Shown: piece after piece, positions 53,181 through 61,146 of the stretch
Layout of the letters: each line of letters opens with the position of its first letter
Numbering within the stretch: the stretch's first letter is position 1
Assembly: GCF_918698115.1 (NCBI RefSeq)
Contig: NZ_CAKKLV010000017.1
Coordinates: 55,115-119,114 of the forward strand
DNA from: Peribacillus sp. Bi96
Lineage (GTDB): Bacteria; Bacillota; Bacilli; Bacillales; DSM-1321
Direction: 5' to 3'
Length of the DNA stretch: 64,000 nt
Made by a program: the position numbers and the translations under genes
Notes under the pieces: generated by a model
Databases searched by the model: none
The model's input: only the letters and a program-made list of their open reading frames with translations
Told to the model about the DNA's origin: nothing

Positions 53181-54293
53181 TCAGTCGCGCATGGATTCAA
53201 AATCATTCATGGCTTCCATATTTGAGTCTTTTTGAAGAATGAAGGCTTGAGCAGGGATGGCAATTTGTACATCTTCCTGTTCCAATATCTCCATAATTTT
53301 AAAGTTCACATCTTCTTTGATTGATAAATATCCTCCAAAGTCCGTTGCTTTCGTGAAGAAATAAAGATAGAGATTGAAACCGGAATGACTAAATTCATCA
53401 AATTTAACCAGAATGGTTTCCGGGTGTACATCTGTGTGATCAATCAACATGTATTCAATGTCTTTAATGACATTTTCCAACTTATCTTTTGGTGTTGTAA
53501 CACTCACACCCAAATGGAAAGCAATCTGTCTTTTCCCCATTTTTGACCAGTTAATGATCGGTTCATTCGAAAGGGTAGCATTCGGCACGGTAACCAGCGC
53601 TTGGGCAAAAGTCCTGACTTTGGTGCTTCGGAAGGTGATGTCTTCGATGGTTCCCTCTACACTTGGCGTTTTGATCCAATCTCCTATGGTAAACGGTTTT
53701 TCGGTAACGATGACGATTCCTCCAAAGAAATTGCTGACAGTGTCTTTAGCGGCAAGAGCGAAAGCCAATCCACCCAAACCAAGCCCAGCAACAAATCCAT
53801 CAACATTGAATCCCCATTCTTCCGCAATGATGGAGGCACCAAAAGCAATGATGATTAATTTGATGATTTTCGTAAAGAACGGCATGACAATTTCATCGAC
53901 TTCAAGGCCAAATTTACTCACTATTTTTGGGAATAAAATGGTTAAGATCGAACTGATATTGAAAATCGTCCAAAAGAACAAGAAAACAAAAAATGATCTG
54001 TATATTTTCGATCTTAGTTCGAGCGATGGTGTGTCAATCGGGAAATAGTGCATTGAAATAATTACACCAATCAAAACGATGAGCAATCTTACCGGCTGTT
54101 CTATAGCGAGCATTAAGTTGGCGGCAAATTCAACTTTATGTTTTTCTGCGATTCGAAGAAAGAATTTGAATATATACGTAGTAAATACTTTCCGAAGCAA
54201 AAGGAAGATTAGAAAAATACCTATTGATATTCCTAATTTGGTCCAGGCTTCGATTCCATCAAATTGATGGAGAGATTCAGAAACTTCTTGCAA
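53181..54293 (-). CDS. MscS-family mechanosensitive channel
   Basis: 370 residues. Several N-terminal helices, then the pore helix and beta domain: GFNVDGFVAGLGLGGLAFALAAKDTVSNFFGGIVIVTEKPFTIGDWIKT (Gly/Ala-packed TM3 plus the MscS plug) and VTVPNATLSNEPIINWSKMGKRQIAF. It releases solutes on hypo-osmotic shock. TTG start at 54293 behind GGAGGAG. Similar in length to B. subtilis YhdY-type proteins. Confidence 0.92.
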   Translation of the reverse strand: MQEVSESLHQFDGIEAWTKLGISIGIFLIFLLLRKVFTTYIFKFFLRIAEKHKVEFAANLMLAIEQPVRLLIVLIGVIISMHYFPIDTPSLELRSKIYRSFFVFLFFWTIFNISSILTILFPKIVSKFGLEVDEIVMPFFTKIIKLIIIAFGASIIAEEWGFNVDGFVAGLGLGGLAFALAAKDTVSNFFGGIVIVTEKPFTIGDWIKTPSVEGTIEDITFRSTKVRTFAQALVTVPNATLSNEPIINWSKMGKRQIAFHLGVSVTTPKDKLENVIKDIEYMLIDHTDVHPETILVKFDEFSHSGFNLYLYFFTKATDFGGYLSIKEDVNFKIMEILEQEDVQIAIPAQAFILQKDSNMEAMNDFESMRD

Positions 54294-54494
54294 TGTATTA
54301 CTCCTCCAATGTATCTTGTAGTATTGTAGAATACTAAGATTATAATATATTCATGCTGAAAAAGGAAAAATAATCGATGATTACATTAAGAAATGGGTTT
54401 TACGGTTCACTTAATCCTTTTTCAAGTTATTAATGGCAAGAATATATGGTAATATGGATGCAAAGTGATTTTTTAAGTTTGGAAGGTGGAAATA

Positions 54495-55574
54495 TTGACT
54501 AAGAAAATAGTGTTTACCGGAGGCGGTTCTGCCGGTCATGTATCTGTTAATGCAGCAATCATCCCAGAATTTTTAAAGCATGATTGGGATGTTACTTATA
54601 TTGGTTCAAAAAAAGGCATTGAAAAAAATATTATCGAAAAGGAATTTCCCGAGGTCCGTTATGAAACGATATCAGTTGGGAAATTCCGACGTTATTTATC
54701 TGTTGAAAATATGAAAGACCCTTTCCGAGTAATTAAAGGAATTTTTGATGCACGAAAAATATTAAAAAAGACCAAGCCGGATTTCATTTTCTCAAAAGGT
54801 GGATTCGTTTCCGTTCCCGTCGTTTTGGCAGGGAGGATGCTGAGAATTCCAATCGCGATTCATGAATCGGATTATACGCCTGGCCTGGCCAATAAAATTG
54901 CCATGCCGCTTGCATCGAAGATTTTCACTACTTTCCAGGAAACGGAAAAAGGCCTTCCGAAGGAGAAGGCCATGTATCTTGGAGCTGTTTTGCGCGATGG
55001 GATTTTTAAGGGGAACCCTTCTGCTGGTAAGGCATTTTGTGGATTCACGAATAATAAACCGGTGTTACTCGTTATGGGAGGCAGCCTTGGGGCCGTAAAA
55101 ATCAATAACTTGATCACAGATAACCTAGATGCCCTATTAAAGGATTATCAGATCATTCATATATGTGGCAAGGGAAATGTGAAGACTGAATTGAAACAAA
55201 AGGGATATGCTCCATTTGAATTCGTTCATGAAGAATTATTTGATCTTTTGGCGGCAGCTGACGTCGTTGTGTCAAGGGCTGGTTCAAATTCAATCTTTGA
55301 ATTCCTTGGTTTGCAAAAGCCGATGTTGCTTATCCCTCTTAGTGCCAATGCATCCCGTGGCGATCAAATATTGAATGCTTCCAGCTTTGAAAAACAGGGC
55401 TTTTGTAAAGTCATTCAAGAAGAAGATCTAAATGATCAGATTTTTAATACTACATTAGCAGACTTAGTGAATCAATCGGATGAATATCAGGAGAAAATGC
55501 GTCAAAAACGCCCATTCAAAACGGCTACTGAAATGTATGAATTATTACTTGAAATCATGACTGCAAAAAAATAA
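54495..55574 (+). CDS. MurG-like glycosyltransferase, stand-alone copy
   Basis: About 359 residues, GT28. N-terminal [69 protein letters not shown], the UDP-GlcNAc site [14 protein letters not shown] and [26 protein letters not shown], with the family glutamate. It adds GlcNAc to lipid I. It is not in a mur/fts cluster, so it is probably a second MurG paralogue, as in B. cereus-group genomes. TTG 54495 is preferred because GGAAGGTGG covers the GTG at 54486. Confidence 0.88.
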   Translation: MTKKIVFTGGGSAGHVSVNAAIIPEFLKHDWDVTYIGSKKGIEKNIIEKEFPEVRYETISVGKFRRYLSVENMKDPFRVIKGIFDARKILKKTKPDFIFSKGGFVSVPVVLAGRMLRIPIAIHESDYTPGLANKIAMPLASKIFTTFQETEKGLPKEKAMYLGAVLRDGIFKGNPSAGKAFCGFTNNKPVLLVMGGSLGAVKINNLITDNLDALLKDYQIIHICGKGNVKTELKQKGYAPFEFVHEELFDLLAAADVVVSRAGSNSIFEFLGLQKPMLLIPLSANASRGDQILNASSFEKQGFCKVIQEEDLNDQIFNTTLADLVNQSDEYQEKMRQKRPFKTATEMYELLLEIMTAKK

Positions 55575-55626
55575 GTATCAATCCCCTCTTTAAAGCATAT
55601 CTTTTTCGAACAGAGGAGGGGGTAAG

Positions 55627-55776
55627 ATGGCGTATGAATATTCAAAAGGATGGTTCATTCAGCAATTAAAAGCCGAAGGGATTAGCTATCATCCCATTGA
55701 GAAAAGAAAGCTGGAGCTGTATAAAACCCATATTCTAAGGCGTTTATACAGCGACCTGCAAAAAGATAAAACATAA
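55627..55776 (+). CDS. YflJ/DUF2639-like small protein
   Basis: 49 residues: MAYEYSKGWFIQQLKAEG then ISYHPIEKRKLELYKTHIL and RRLYSDLQKDKT. SKGWF...LK..GI..HP.E.RKLE.YKT is the DUF2639 pattern (B. subtilis YflJ) as I remember it. GAGGAGGGGG ribosome site is very strong. Function unknown. Confidence 0.75.
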   Translation: MAYEYSKGWFIQQLKAEGISYHPIEKRKLELYKTHILRRLYSDLQKDKT

Positions 55777-55812
55777 AAGAGCCGCAACGTCATCGACGTT
55801 GCGGTTCTTTTT
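55775..55812. terminator. Bidirectional terminator, YflJ-like gene and lrgB
   Basis: AGAGCCGCAACGTC/GACGTTGCGGTTCT with a 4-nt loop, A and T flanks. Confidence 0.9.
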
Positions 55813-56494
55813 ATAGGAAATGATTTATTAAAGGAAAGAAACAGGAAATAAGGATACCTGCGATAGCCATTGCCGCACCTGCAACTGCTCCAGTAAACTC
55901 ACTTTCCTGAGCCGCTTGGGCTGTTCCGAGACCATGGGCGATTGTACCATAAGCGATCCCACGGGCGAAGGGCATGGTAATGTTTAATTTATCCATCATT
56001 TTTGGGGCAATCATCGTACCCAGCACCCCGGTCAAAATAACGAAGGCTGCTGAAATATTAGCGTTACCACCATAAAGTTCCGTAATTTCTACCGCGATTG
56101 GCACTGTAATGGACTTAACCGCCAGCCCTTGAAGTATGAACTGCGGAAGTGAAAGGGCTTTTGCAATGGTGAAGGCAATGATCAATGTGACCATAAGACC
56201 AAAAATCATGCCGCTAATCGCCGGTATTGCATATTTGACGATTATCTTTCTGTTTTTATAAAGCGGTACAGCCAACGCAACGGTAGCAGGGCCCAAGAAA
56301 TAGGTGATGATGTCTTTTCCTTGTGAATAATCATCGAAGTCCAAACCGCTGATAAGCAATATGAGAATAATCGTAACCGTACTGAAAAATACGGGCGTCG
56401 TAAAAGGTGATGGATGTTTAGCATAAATTTTTCTGCCAATGAAATAGGCGAGGATGGTTATCAAGATGCTATAAATTGTGATGAGCACTGTCAT
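55811..56494 (-). CDS. lrgB: LrgB/CidB-family membrane protein
   Basis: 227 residues with about seven helices. LALPLYKNRK...IPAISGMIFGLMVTL, KSITVPIAVEITELYGGNANISAAFVILTGVLGTMIAP and GTIAHGLGTAQAAQESEFTGAVAGAAM are signatures. LrgB acts with LrgA in murein hydrolase control and overflow/pyruvate transport in Gram-positives. ATG 56494 follows GAGGTTAATC inside the lrgA end; a longer frame upstream overlaps lrgA coding and is discarded. Confidence 0.9.
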   Translation of the reverse strand: MTVLITIYSILITILAYFIGRKIYAKHPSPFTTPVFFSTVTIILILLISGLDFDDYSQGKDIITYFLGPATVALAVPLYKNRKIIVKYAIPAISGMIFGLMVTLIIAFTIAKALSLPQFILQGLAVKSITVPIAVEITELYGGNANISAAFVILTGVLGTMIAPKMMDKLNITMPFARGIAYGTIAHGLGTAQAAQESEFTGAVAGAAMAIAGILISCFFPLINHFL

Positions 56495-56861
56495 GCTGAT
56501 TAACCTCTCCTCTATGGGATAACTTCTGAACAGTCCAAGCTGCAACGATGAATCCAAAGATCAAGCTGACTCCCAAAGTTAGTGCCAACGGCAAACCAAA
56601 ATCAATGAAAAGCCATCCCATGGTCATTAAACTGATCGAAATGGGAATGAAGAAAAAGGCCAGGTGTTTCACTAAGAATCCTGAAGTAAGTTCGATCCAC
56701 TCGACTTTTAGAACCTTCGTCTGTAATAAAATGAATAACAGGATCATGCCGATGACATTGCCTGGAATCGGTAAATGAAGTAGATCAGCTAAATAATAGC
56801 CGAGCTTACAAATGATGAGCAACAGTATAAGTTGTACGATAAAAGCAAATGTTTTATTCAT
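56469..56861 (-). CDS. lrgA: LrgA/CidA-family holin-like protein
   Basis: 130 residues, four helices. LGYYLADLLHLPIPGNVIGMILLFILLQT and LVKHLAFFFIPISISLMTMG are the CidA/LrgA signature. Overlaps lrgB by 26 bases. No LytSR two-component pair is adjacent. Start behind AAAGGATC. Confidence 0.92.
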   Translation of the reverse strand: MNKTFAFIVQLILLLIICKLGYYLADLLHLPIPGNVIGMILLFILLQTKVLKVEWIELTSGFLVKHLAFFFIPISISLMTMGWLFIDFGLPLALTLGVSLIFGFIVAAWTVQKLSHRGEVNQHDSAHHNL

Positions 56862-56972
56862 AATTAGATCCTTTCAATGATGCCATTAATGTTGAATTGT
56901 ATTCATTATAAAAAAATATTTCTAAAAAGAATAGGGAATTGCAACAATCTTTCCTGAACATCTATGAAAATG

Positions 56973-57005
56973 GAAAAAAGAGCTTTCCAATTTTGGAAGC
57001 TCTCG
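56973..57005 (-). terminator. Terminator of the GNAT gene
   Basis: Leftward reading: GAGAGCTTCC/GGAAAGCTC, 6-nt loop, T6. Confidence 0.85.
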
Positions 57006-57064
57006 GCCTTTATATGAAAAGATAAGAAAATTGATTTTTTAATCAACTGCATTGTATTATCTTT

Positions 57065-57619
57065 TTATGCTTCAAGTAATTGCTGTTCGTCATCATCAGG
57101 CTGCCTAAGGATATGAAAGGTGTATAAATCTTTAGGGATTTCATACAAATCGAAGATATCTCCTTCATGATTGATCTGATCATAAAGGGACTTTCTTGTT
57201 TCGTTGGCATTGACAGCATAGGGAAGTTTTTCTGCGGCTTTTATAGAGCGGATATTTTTTTTGCGAATACGCATGAAGACCGTTTCCAAACCGAGCTCGA
57301 AAAAAAGCTCTTTAAAAAAAGCGTCTTTTGCGATGGCATTATACCCTTTTCCATGATAAGGCTTGCCAAGCCATGTGCCTAAGAAACCTGCACCATTTTC
57401 AATATCGTATAAAGAAATGCAACCGATGGGATTTTCCCATTCATCCAAGATTGTTCGTGAAATGAGTTCCCCAGCATCTTCTGCCTCAATCGTTTGCTTA
57501 GTAATGAAAACATATTCTTCATATGAATCTACTTTATGGCGCACGAAAGGGAAGACATCTGGATGCGTCATTTGTTCATAAAGAGAAAAACAATCTGTGA
57601 AATCTCTCTTTTTTAACAT
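57065..57619 (-). CDS. RimJ/RimL-type GNAT acetyltransferase
   Basis: 184 residues. GNAT fold with ENPIGCISLYDIENGAGFLGTWLGKPYHGKGYNAIAKDAFFKELF as the acetyl-CoA strand-loop-helix (GKPYHGKGYN loop) and FMRIRKKNIRSIKAAEKL near the end. It probably acetylates an N-terminus or small amine; the substrate is not readable. Start behind GGAGGGA. The leader upstream is strongly structured and includes a tRNA T-arm-like hairpin. Confidence 0.85.
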   Translation of the reverse strand: MLKKRDFTDCFSLYEQMTHPDVFPFVRHKVDSYEEYVFITKQTIEAEDAGELISRTILDEWENPIGCISLYDIENGAGFLGTWLGKPYHGKGYNAIAKDAFFKELFFELGLETVFMRIRKKNIRSIKAAEKLPYAVNANETRKSLYDQINHEGDIFDLYEIPKDLYTFHILRQPDDDEQQLLEA

Positions 57620-57624
57620 TTCCG

Positions 57625-57768
57625 TCCCTCCGTTTGAGGGCAGATTTTATGCGTAGTCGCTGCCCACCCTCGAAATTTTTTAAGTCGTTCATCAAAAAAT
57701 TTCGGGGTGGGAATCGAACCCACTAGAACCGGAAACCGGTGGCGCACCATTTGCCTTCCCTATTTTTA
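57625..57768 (-). ncRNA. Structured leader with tRNA T-arm-like hairpin
   Basis: Minus-strand RNA after a TATAAT box (57780-57785). Successive hairpins: GGTG-CGC-CACC; ACCGG-TTT-CCGGT, like a long variable arm; GTGGG-TTCGATT-CCCAC, a textbook tRNA T-arm. A long stem then pairs CCCACCCCGAAATTTTTT with AAAAAATTTCGAGGGTGGG, followed by GGGCAG...CTGCCC just before the GNAT ribosome site. The long stem reuses the 3' strand of the T-arm, so the two are mutually exclusive. No 5' acceptor or anticodon half, so not a functional tRNA. Confidence 0.55.
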
Positions 57769-57785
57769 TTGTCAGAAATTATATA

Positions 57786-57966
57786 AATCTAAAGAACCTT
57801 ACGAAGGTATAATACTAAAAAAAAAACGGTTTGGGAATAGGTTTTTTGCCTTTTTTTTTCGTCAAATTTCAACTTTTTTTTGAAGGATAAAATTGGAGTG
57901 CAAACGCCTGCTTTTTTTCTTGAAAAACTGCTTTTTTCGCCTGTTTTTTAAAGAGAAATGGAAGCT
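57786..57966. other. T-tract-rich spacer
   Basis: Between the GNAT promoter and the uppP stop: at least five runs of 6-9 T on the plus strand, plus an A10 run, separated by short mixed sequence. No gene. May be curved DNA or weak leftover terminators; it abuts the uppP 3' end. Confidence 0.4.
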
Positions 57967-57969
57967 TTT

Positions 57970-58752
57970 TTAAAATTCACCTGTGAATTGCATGAATAAA
58001 ATGATTGCTCCGAGTGACCATACATATATGGAGAATATTTTCAGTGAACGCTTCTTCAAGAAATTGATCATCCATACCACGGCAATATAACCGAATATGG
58101 CTGAAGCAAGGGTACCGACGAAAAGTGCGGTGATTGGAAGCCGTTCAACCTCGCCTGTAAATATTGGTTTCATTTGAAATGCAATGCCCCCTGAAATGGC
58201 TGGAATTGAAAGCAAAAAGGAAAAATAGGCTGCAGTGGCCCTATCCAGCTTGCAGAAGAGCCCAGCGGCTATCGTCAAGCCGGAACGTGAAAGAGCTGGC
58301 ATGATGGCAGCTGCTTGAAAGCTTCCGATGATCAGGGCATCTTTAATGGAAATTTCATTCAGTGTTTTTCCCCCTTTTTTCACCCCATCCGCTACCCATA
58401 AAATCAGACCGGTTGCTAAAAATTCCCATCCGATGGTCACACCGGATTTTGAAAGGCCATCAAACCAATCACTGAGTAAAAGGCCGGCAATCACTGCAGG
58501 AATCGTTCCAGCAACGAGAAGCAGAGTCATTTTGGAGAAAGGGTTTTTCAAAATGGAAAGGATGTCATTCTTGTATACCGCCAATAATGCCAGCAAGGTT
58601 CCGATATGCAGCATGGTATCCAAAAAAATGCCGGCCTCGTCAAGATGGAATATATGCCGTCCTAAATATAAATGTCCCGTACTTGATATAGGTAAAAACT
58701 CAGTCAAGCCTTGAATGATTCCAAGGATAAAGGCTTGAAATTCGTTCAGCAA
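57970..58752 (-). CDS. uppP: Undecaprenyl-diphosphatase (UppP/BacA)
   Basis: 260 residues, about eight helices. GIIQGLTEFLPISSTGHL (catalytic Glu pair and Ser) and AAAIMPALSRSGLTIAAGL (Arg) are the two active-site repeats. It recycles undecaprenyl pyrophosphate to the monophosphate carrier for wall synthesis and contributes to bacitracin tolerance. Single gene. Confidence 0.96.
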   Translation of the reverse strand: MLNEFQAFILGIIQGLTEFLPISSTGHLYLGRHIFHLDEAGIFLDTMLHIGTLLALLAVYKNDILSILKNPFSKMTLLLVAGTIPAVIAGLLLSDWFDGLSKSGVTIGWEFLATGLILWVADGVKKGGKTLNEISIKDALIIGSFQAAAIMPALSRSGLTIAAGLFCKLDRATAAYFSFLLSIPAISGGIAFQMKPIFTGEVERLPITALFVGTLASAIFGYIAVVWMINFLKKRSLKIFSIYVWSLGAIILFMQFTGEF

Positions 58753-58972
58753 AAAAAATCACTCCAATCTAGAAGGTATAGGACAATCCATTATTTTATC
58801 TGTATGCACAAGACGGATGAATATGTTCAGATTTTTCTTCATATGAATTACCACAATGTTTTATGAAGAAAGGATAGTCCCATTTAAAGTTTTTCGAATA
58901 TAATAAAAGGAAAATGAAACTATTTTTCATCTTATTCGTAAATATTTATAGGAGAGAGGAGGAGTTAACATT

Positions 58973-59293
58973 ATGCCTACTAAAGATGAAAGAGTGTTTG
59001 CTGCTCTTATATATGTGATCAGCTTTTTTACAGCATTTATCGGTCCGTTGGTCCTTTGGTTATTGAAGAAGGAATCGTCACAATTTGTGGATTATCACGG
59101 AAGGGAATACCTTAATTTTTTCATTTCCTATACCGTATATTCGATTATTGCAGGGATACTGACAATTGTATTGATTGGATTCTTGCTATTGCCGGTCATC
59201 GGGGTTGCTTTAGTCATATTCACCATCATTGCAGCGGTTAAGGCCTATGAAGGAACGGATTACCGCTTCCCATTGATTTTTAGGATATTATAG
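58973..59293 (+). CDS. DUF4870 small membrane protein
   Basis: 106 residues, three helices. KDERVFAALIYVISFFTAFIGPLVLWLLKKESSQFVDYHGREYLNFFISY is the DUF4870 signature (older name Tic20-like/YtaF-type). GAGGAGG ribosome site. Function unknown. Confidence 0.88.
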   Translation: MPTKDERVFAALIYVISFFTAFIGPLVLWLLKKESSQFVDYHGREYLNFFISYTVYSIIAGILTIVLIGFLLLPVIGVALVIFTIIAAVKAYEGTDYRFPLIFRIL

Positions 59294-59299
59294 GATGAT

Positions 59300-59333
59300 A
59301 AAAAGGACTCCGATCCATTCGGAGTCCTTTTTA
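59300..59333 (+). terminator. Terminator of the DUF4870 gene
   Basis: AAAAGGACTCCGA/TCGGAGTCCTTTT, small loop, T5. Confidence 0.93.
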
Positions 59334-59409
59334 TCTGGAATGAACCATGAGGGGAAATGCCCTATTATTAAAAAAGGGAATAGATCACATTAAAGCGAAT
59401 AAAGTATTA

Positions 59410-59515
59410 TGATATGTACTTCAATGCGCTTTAAGGGAAGTGGAAGCCGGATCGGCTTGCGGCACACCTAATCATTGGTTGCCATTAAGGTGGCAAGCTT
59501 TCTTGTAAGGAGTGA
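59410..59515 (+). promoter_or_regulatory. Leader with two hairpins upstream of the tubby-like gene
   Basis: AAGCCG-GAT-CGGCTT (about 59446-59460) and TTGCCA-TTAAGG-TGGCAA (about 59478-59495), followed by AAGGAGTGAGGAG before the start. A TATGAT-like -10 is near 59410. No known riboswitch consensus is evident. Confidence 0.35.
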
Positions 59516-59530
59516 GGAGCAGAGCTGAAT

Positions 59531-60325
59531 ATGAATATACGCGAATATTATCAAAAAACGAGCAGTTCAAATTTTCATTCATCCTGGATTTCTCTTGGAA
59601 TGGCCGTTGTTTTTTTCATTTGTCATATTTTTTCGCTGATCCCAGGAAATATATTATTGATAACGGCTCCCTTTATTTTATTTAGTATTGCCCAATTTGT
59701 CAGTCATCGAATTTATGAAAATAGAATCAAGGAATTGCCTATTGGACCCATCGAATTGAAAGCCGGGTTATTAAAAACTGAATATGTTTTATTGACATTT
59801 ATGCCAGCACCGACATTGCGATTACTTCTCTATGCGCCTAATGGATCTTTAATGGGTGAGATCCGGGATTTGAATATGAAGTGGTTCATGTGGATGATTC
59901 CCAATTTTTTATCGATACTTTTGGCCAAGCGATATGAATTGGTGGACCATGAGGGTCGTGTACTTGCTAAGTACCATATCAAAAGGGGTCTTTTCAATAA
60001 AATGACAATCATGGATGATCAAGATTGCCTTATTGGATCGTATCAAGAAAATAGATCGCTTCTGAAGATCAGTGGAATGATATATAAGGAAGACGGTACG
60101 GAATGGATGCCCATTCAAACACCGGGAAGTTTAAATTCTTTTGAGATTACGACAAAAGACGGGGAGAAGATCGTGTCATATCAGGAGGGCTGGATGCCTA
60201 TTGAGTGGGGGAAACGATTCAAGACAAATACACCTATACTTACTTTTTCATCCAATGTCGAAGAAATTCCTAAAATCATTATCCTTGGGTTCTGTGCAGC
60301 CACTCTAAATCATCGTTCAAATTGA
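59531..60325 (+). CDS. Membrane protein with tubby/LURP-like C-terminal domain, unknown
   Basis: 264 residues. Two N-terminal helices (about 20-38 and 41-60), then a beta-rich region (IELKAGLLKTEYVLLTFMPAPTLRLLLYAPNGSLMGEIRDL..., AKRYELVDHEGRVLAKYHIKRGLFNKMTI) whose strands and D-x-x-G-x-x-L turns resemble tubby C-terminal-like folds. The family is not recognised with certainty. The start follows AAGGAGTGAGGAG at 15-20 bases, a rather long spacing; GAGGAGCAGAGC could also serve. Confidence 0.6.
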   Translation: MNIREYYQKTSSSNFHSSWISLGMAVVFFICHIFSLIPGNILLITAPFILFSIAQFVSHRIYENRIKELPIGPIELKAGLLKTEYVLLTFMPAPTLRLLLYAPNGSLMGEIRDLNMKWFMWMIPNFLSILLAKRYELVDHEGRVLAKYHIKRGLFNKMTIMDDQDCLIGSYQENRSLLKISGMIYKEDGTEWMPIQTPGSLNSFEITTKDGEKIVSYQEGWMPIEWGKRFKTNTPILTFSSNVEEIPKIIILGFCAATLNHRSN

Positions 60326-60413
60326 CTAGTATTCCCCTTTAGCAAATCTTTTCAATATTTGATATAATTATAGTGAATACATAGATTTAATACACAATAA
60401 AAGGGTGGTAAAA

Positions 60414-60989
60414 ATGAGTTTACTTAATGAGATTCTTGATTTTAATGAACAATTTGTAGAAAAAGGGGAATATGTTAAGTATAAAACTGATAAATTCCCC
60501 GAGAAACGTATGGTCATCATAAGTTGTATGGACACTCGGCTCGTTGAGCTATTGCCAAAATCATTGAATGTCAAAAATGGCGATGTCAAAATACTCAAGA
60601 CTGCAGGAGCAATCGTCTCCCATCCATTTGGAAGTGTCATGCGGAGTATCCTAGTAGCCATCTATGAGCTAAAGGCAGATGAAGTACTCGTCATACCTCA
60701 CCATGACTGTGGAATGGCATCAGTCGATGCTGATGCAGTAGTTGAAAAGATGATCGAACGTGATATACCAAGGAGCACCATCGATACACTTGGAGCTGCT
60801 GGAATAGATATACGCAGCTGGCTTCGCGGTTTTGATGATGTATATGAAAGTGTTAGGAAAAGTGTGGAAGTTATAAAAGGACATCCTTTGATTCCTAAAC
60901 ATATTCCTGTGCATGGTCTGATCATTTCGCCCGATACAGGGAAGTTGGAATTGGTAGTCGACGGATATGAAGAAGAAAAAAATAATTAA
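60414..60989 (+). CDS. Beta-carbonic anhydrase
   Basis: 191 residues. Zinc motif VIISCMDTRLVELLP (Cys, Asp, Arg at about 38-43) and VIPHHDCGMAS (His and Cys at about 98-101) are complete. It hydrates CO2 to bicarbonate for carboxylases. It resembles B. subtilis YtiB. ATG 60414 follows AAAGGGTGG; the GTG three codons upstream lies within that site. Confidence 0.92.
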   Translation: MSLLNEILDFNEQFVEKGEYVKYKTDKFPEKRMVIISCMDTRLVELLPKSLNVKNGDVKILKTAGAIVSHPFGSVMRSILVAIYELKADEVLVIPHHDCGMASVDADAVVEKMIERDIPRSTIDTLGAAGIDIRSWLRGFDDVYESVRKSVEVIKGHPLIPKHIPVHGLIISPDTGKLELVVDGYEEEKNN

Positions 60990-61005
60990 TCATGTTCATC
61001 GAGAG

Positions 61006-61037
61006 CTGTCGGGATTATTTCCGGCAGTTTTCTTTAT
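61006..61037 (+). terminator. Terminator of the carbonic anhydrase gene
   Basis: CTGTCGGGA/TTCCGGCAG, then TTTTCTTTATTTTT. Confidence 0.75.
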
Positions 61038-61146
61038 TTTTGAGTAATACTATTTATTTTTATCGTTTTTTTTGTTAAAATCGCCAAGTGTAGTTTGTCA
61101 CTAATACAAACGGGTGGGCGAGGGATAAATTAAATAAGGATACAAC

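Noticed and set aside
57695..57760. A tRNA gene at 57.7 kb
   Set aside because: Only T-arm and variable-arm-like hairpins exist; no acceptor, D or anticodon arm can be found upstream, and the promoter leaves no room for them.
61050..61146. Purine riboswitch before the NCS2 permease
   Set aside because: The three-stem purine aptamer core is not present in the 100-bp leader.
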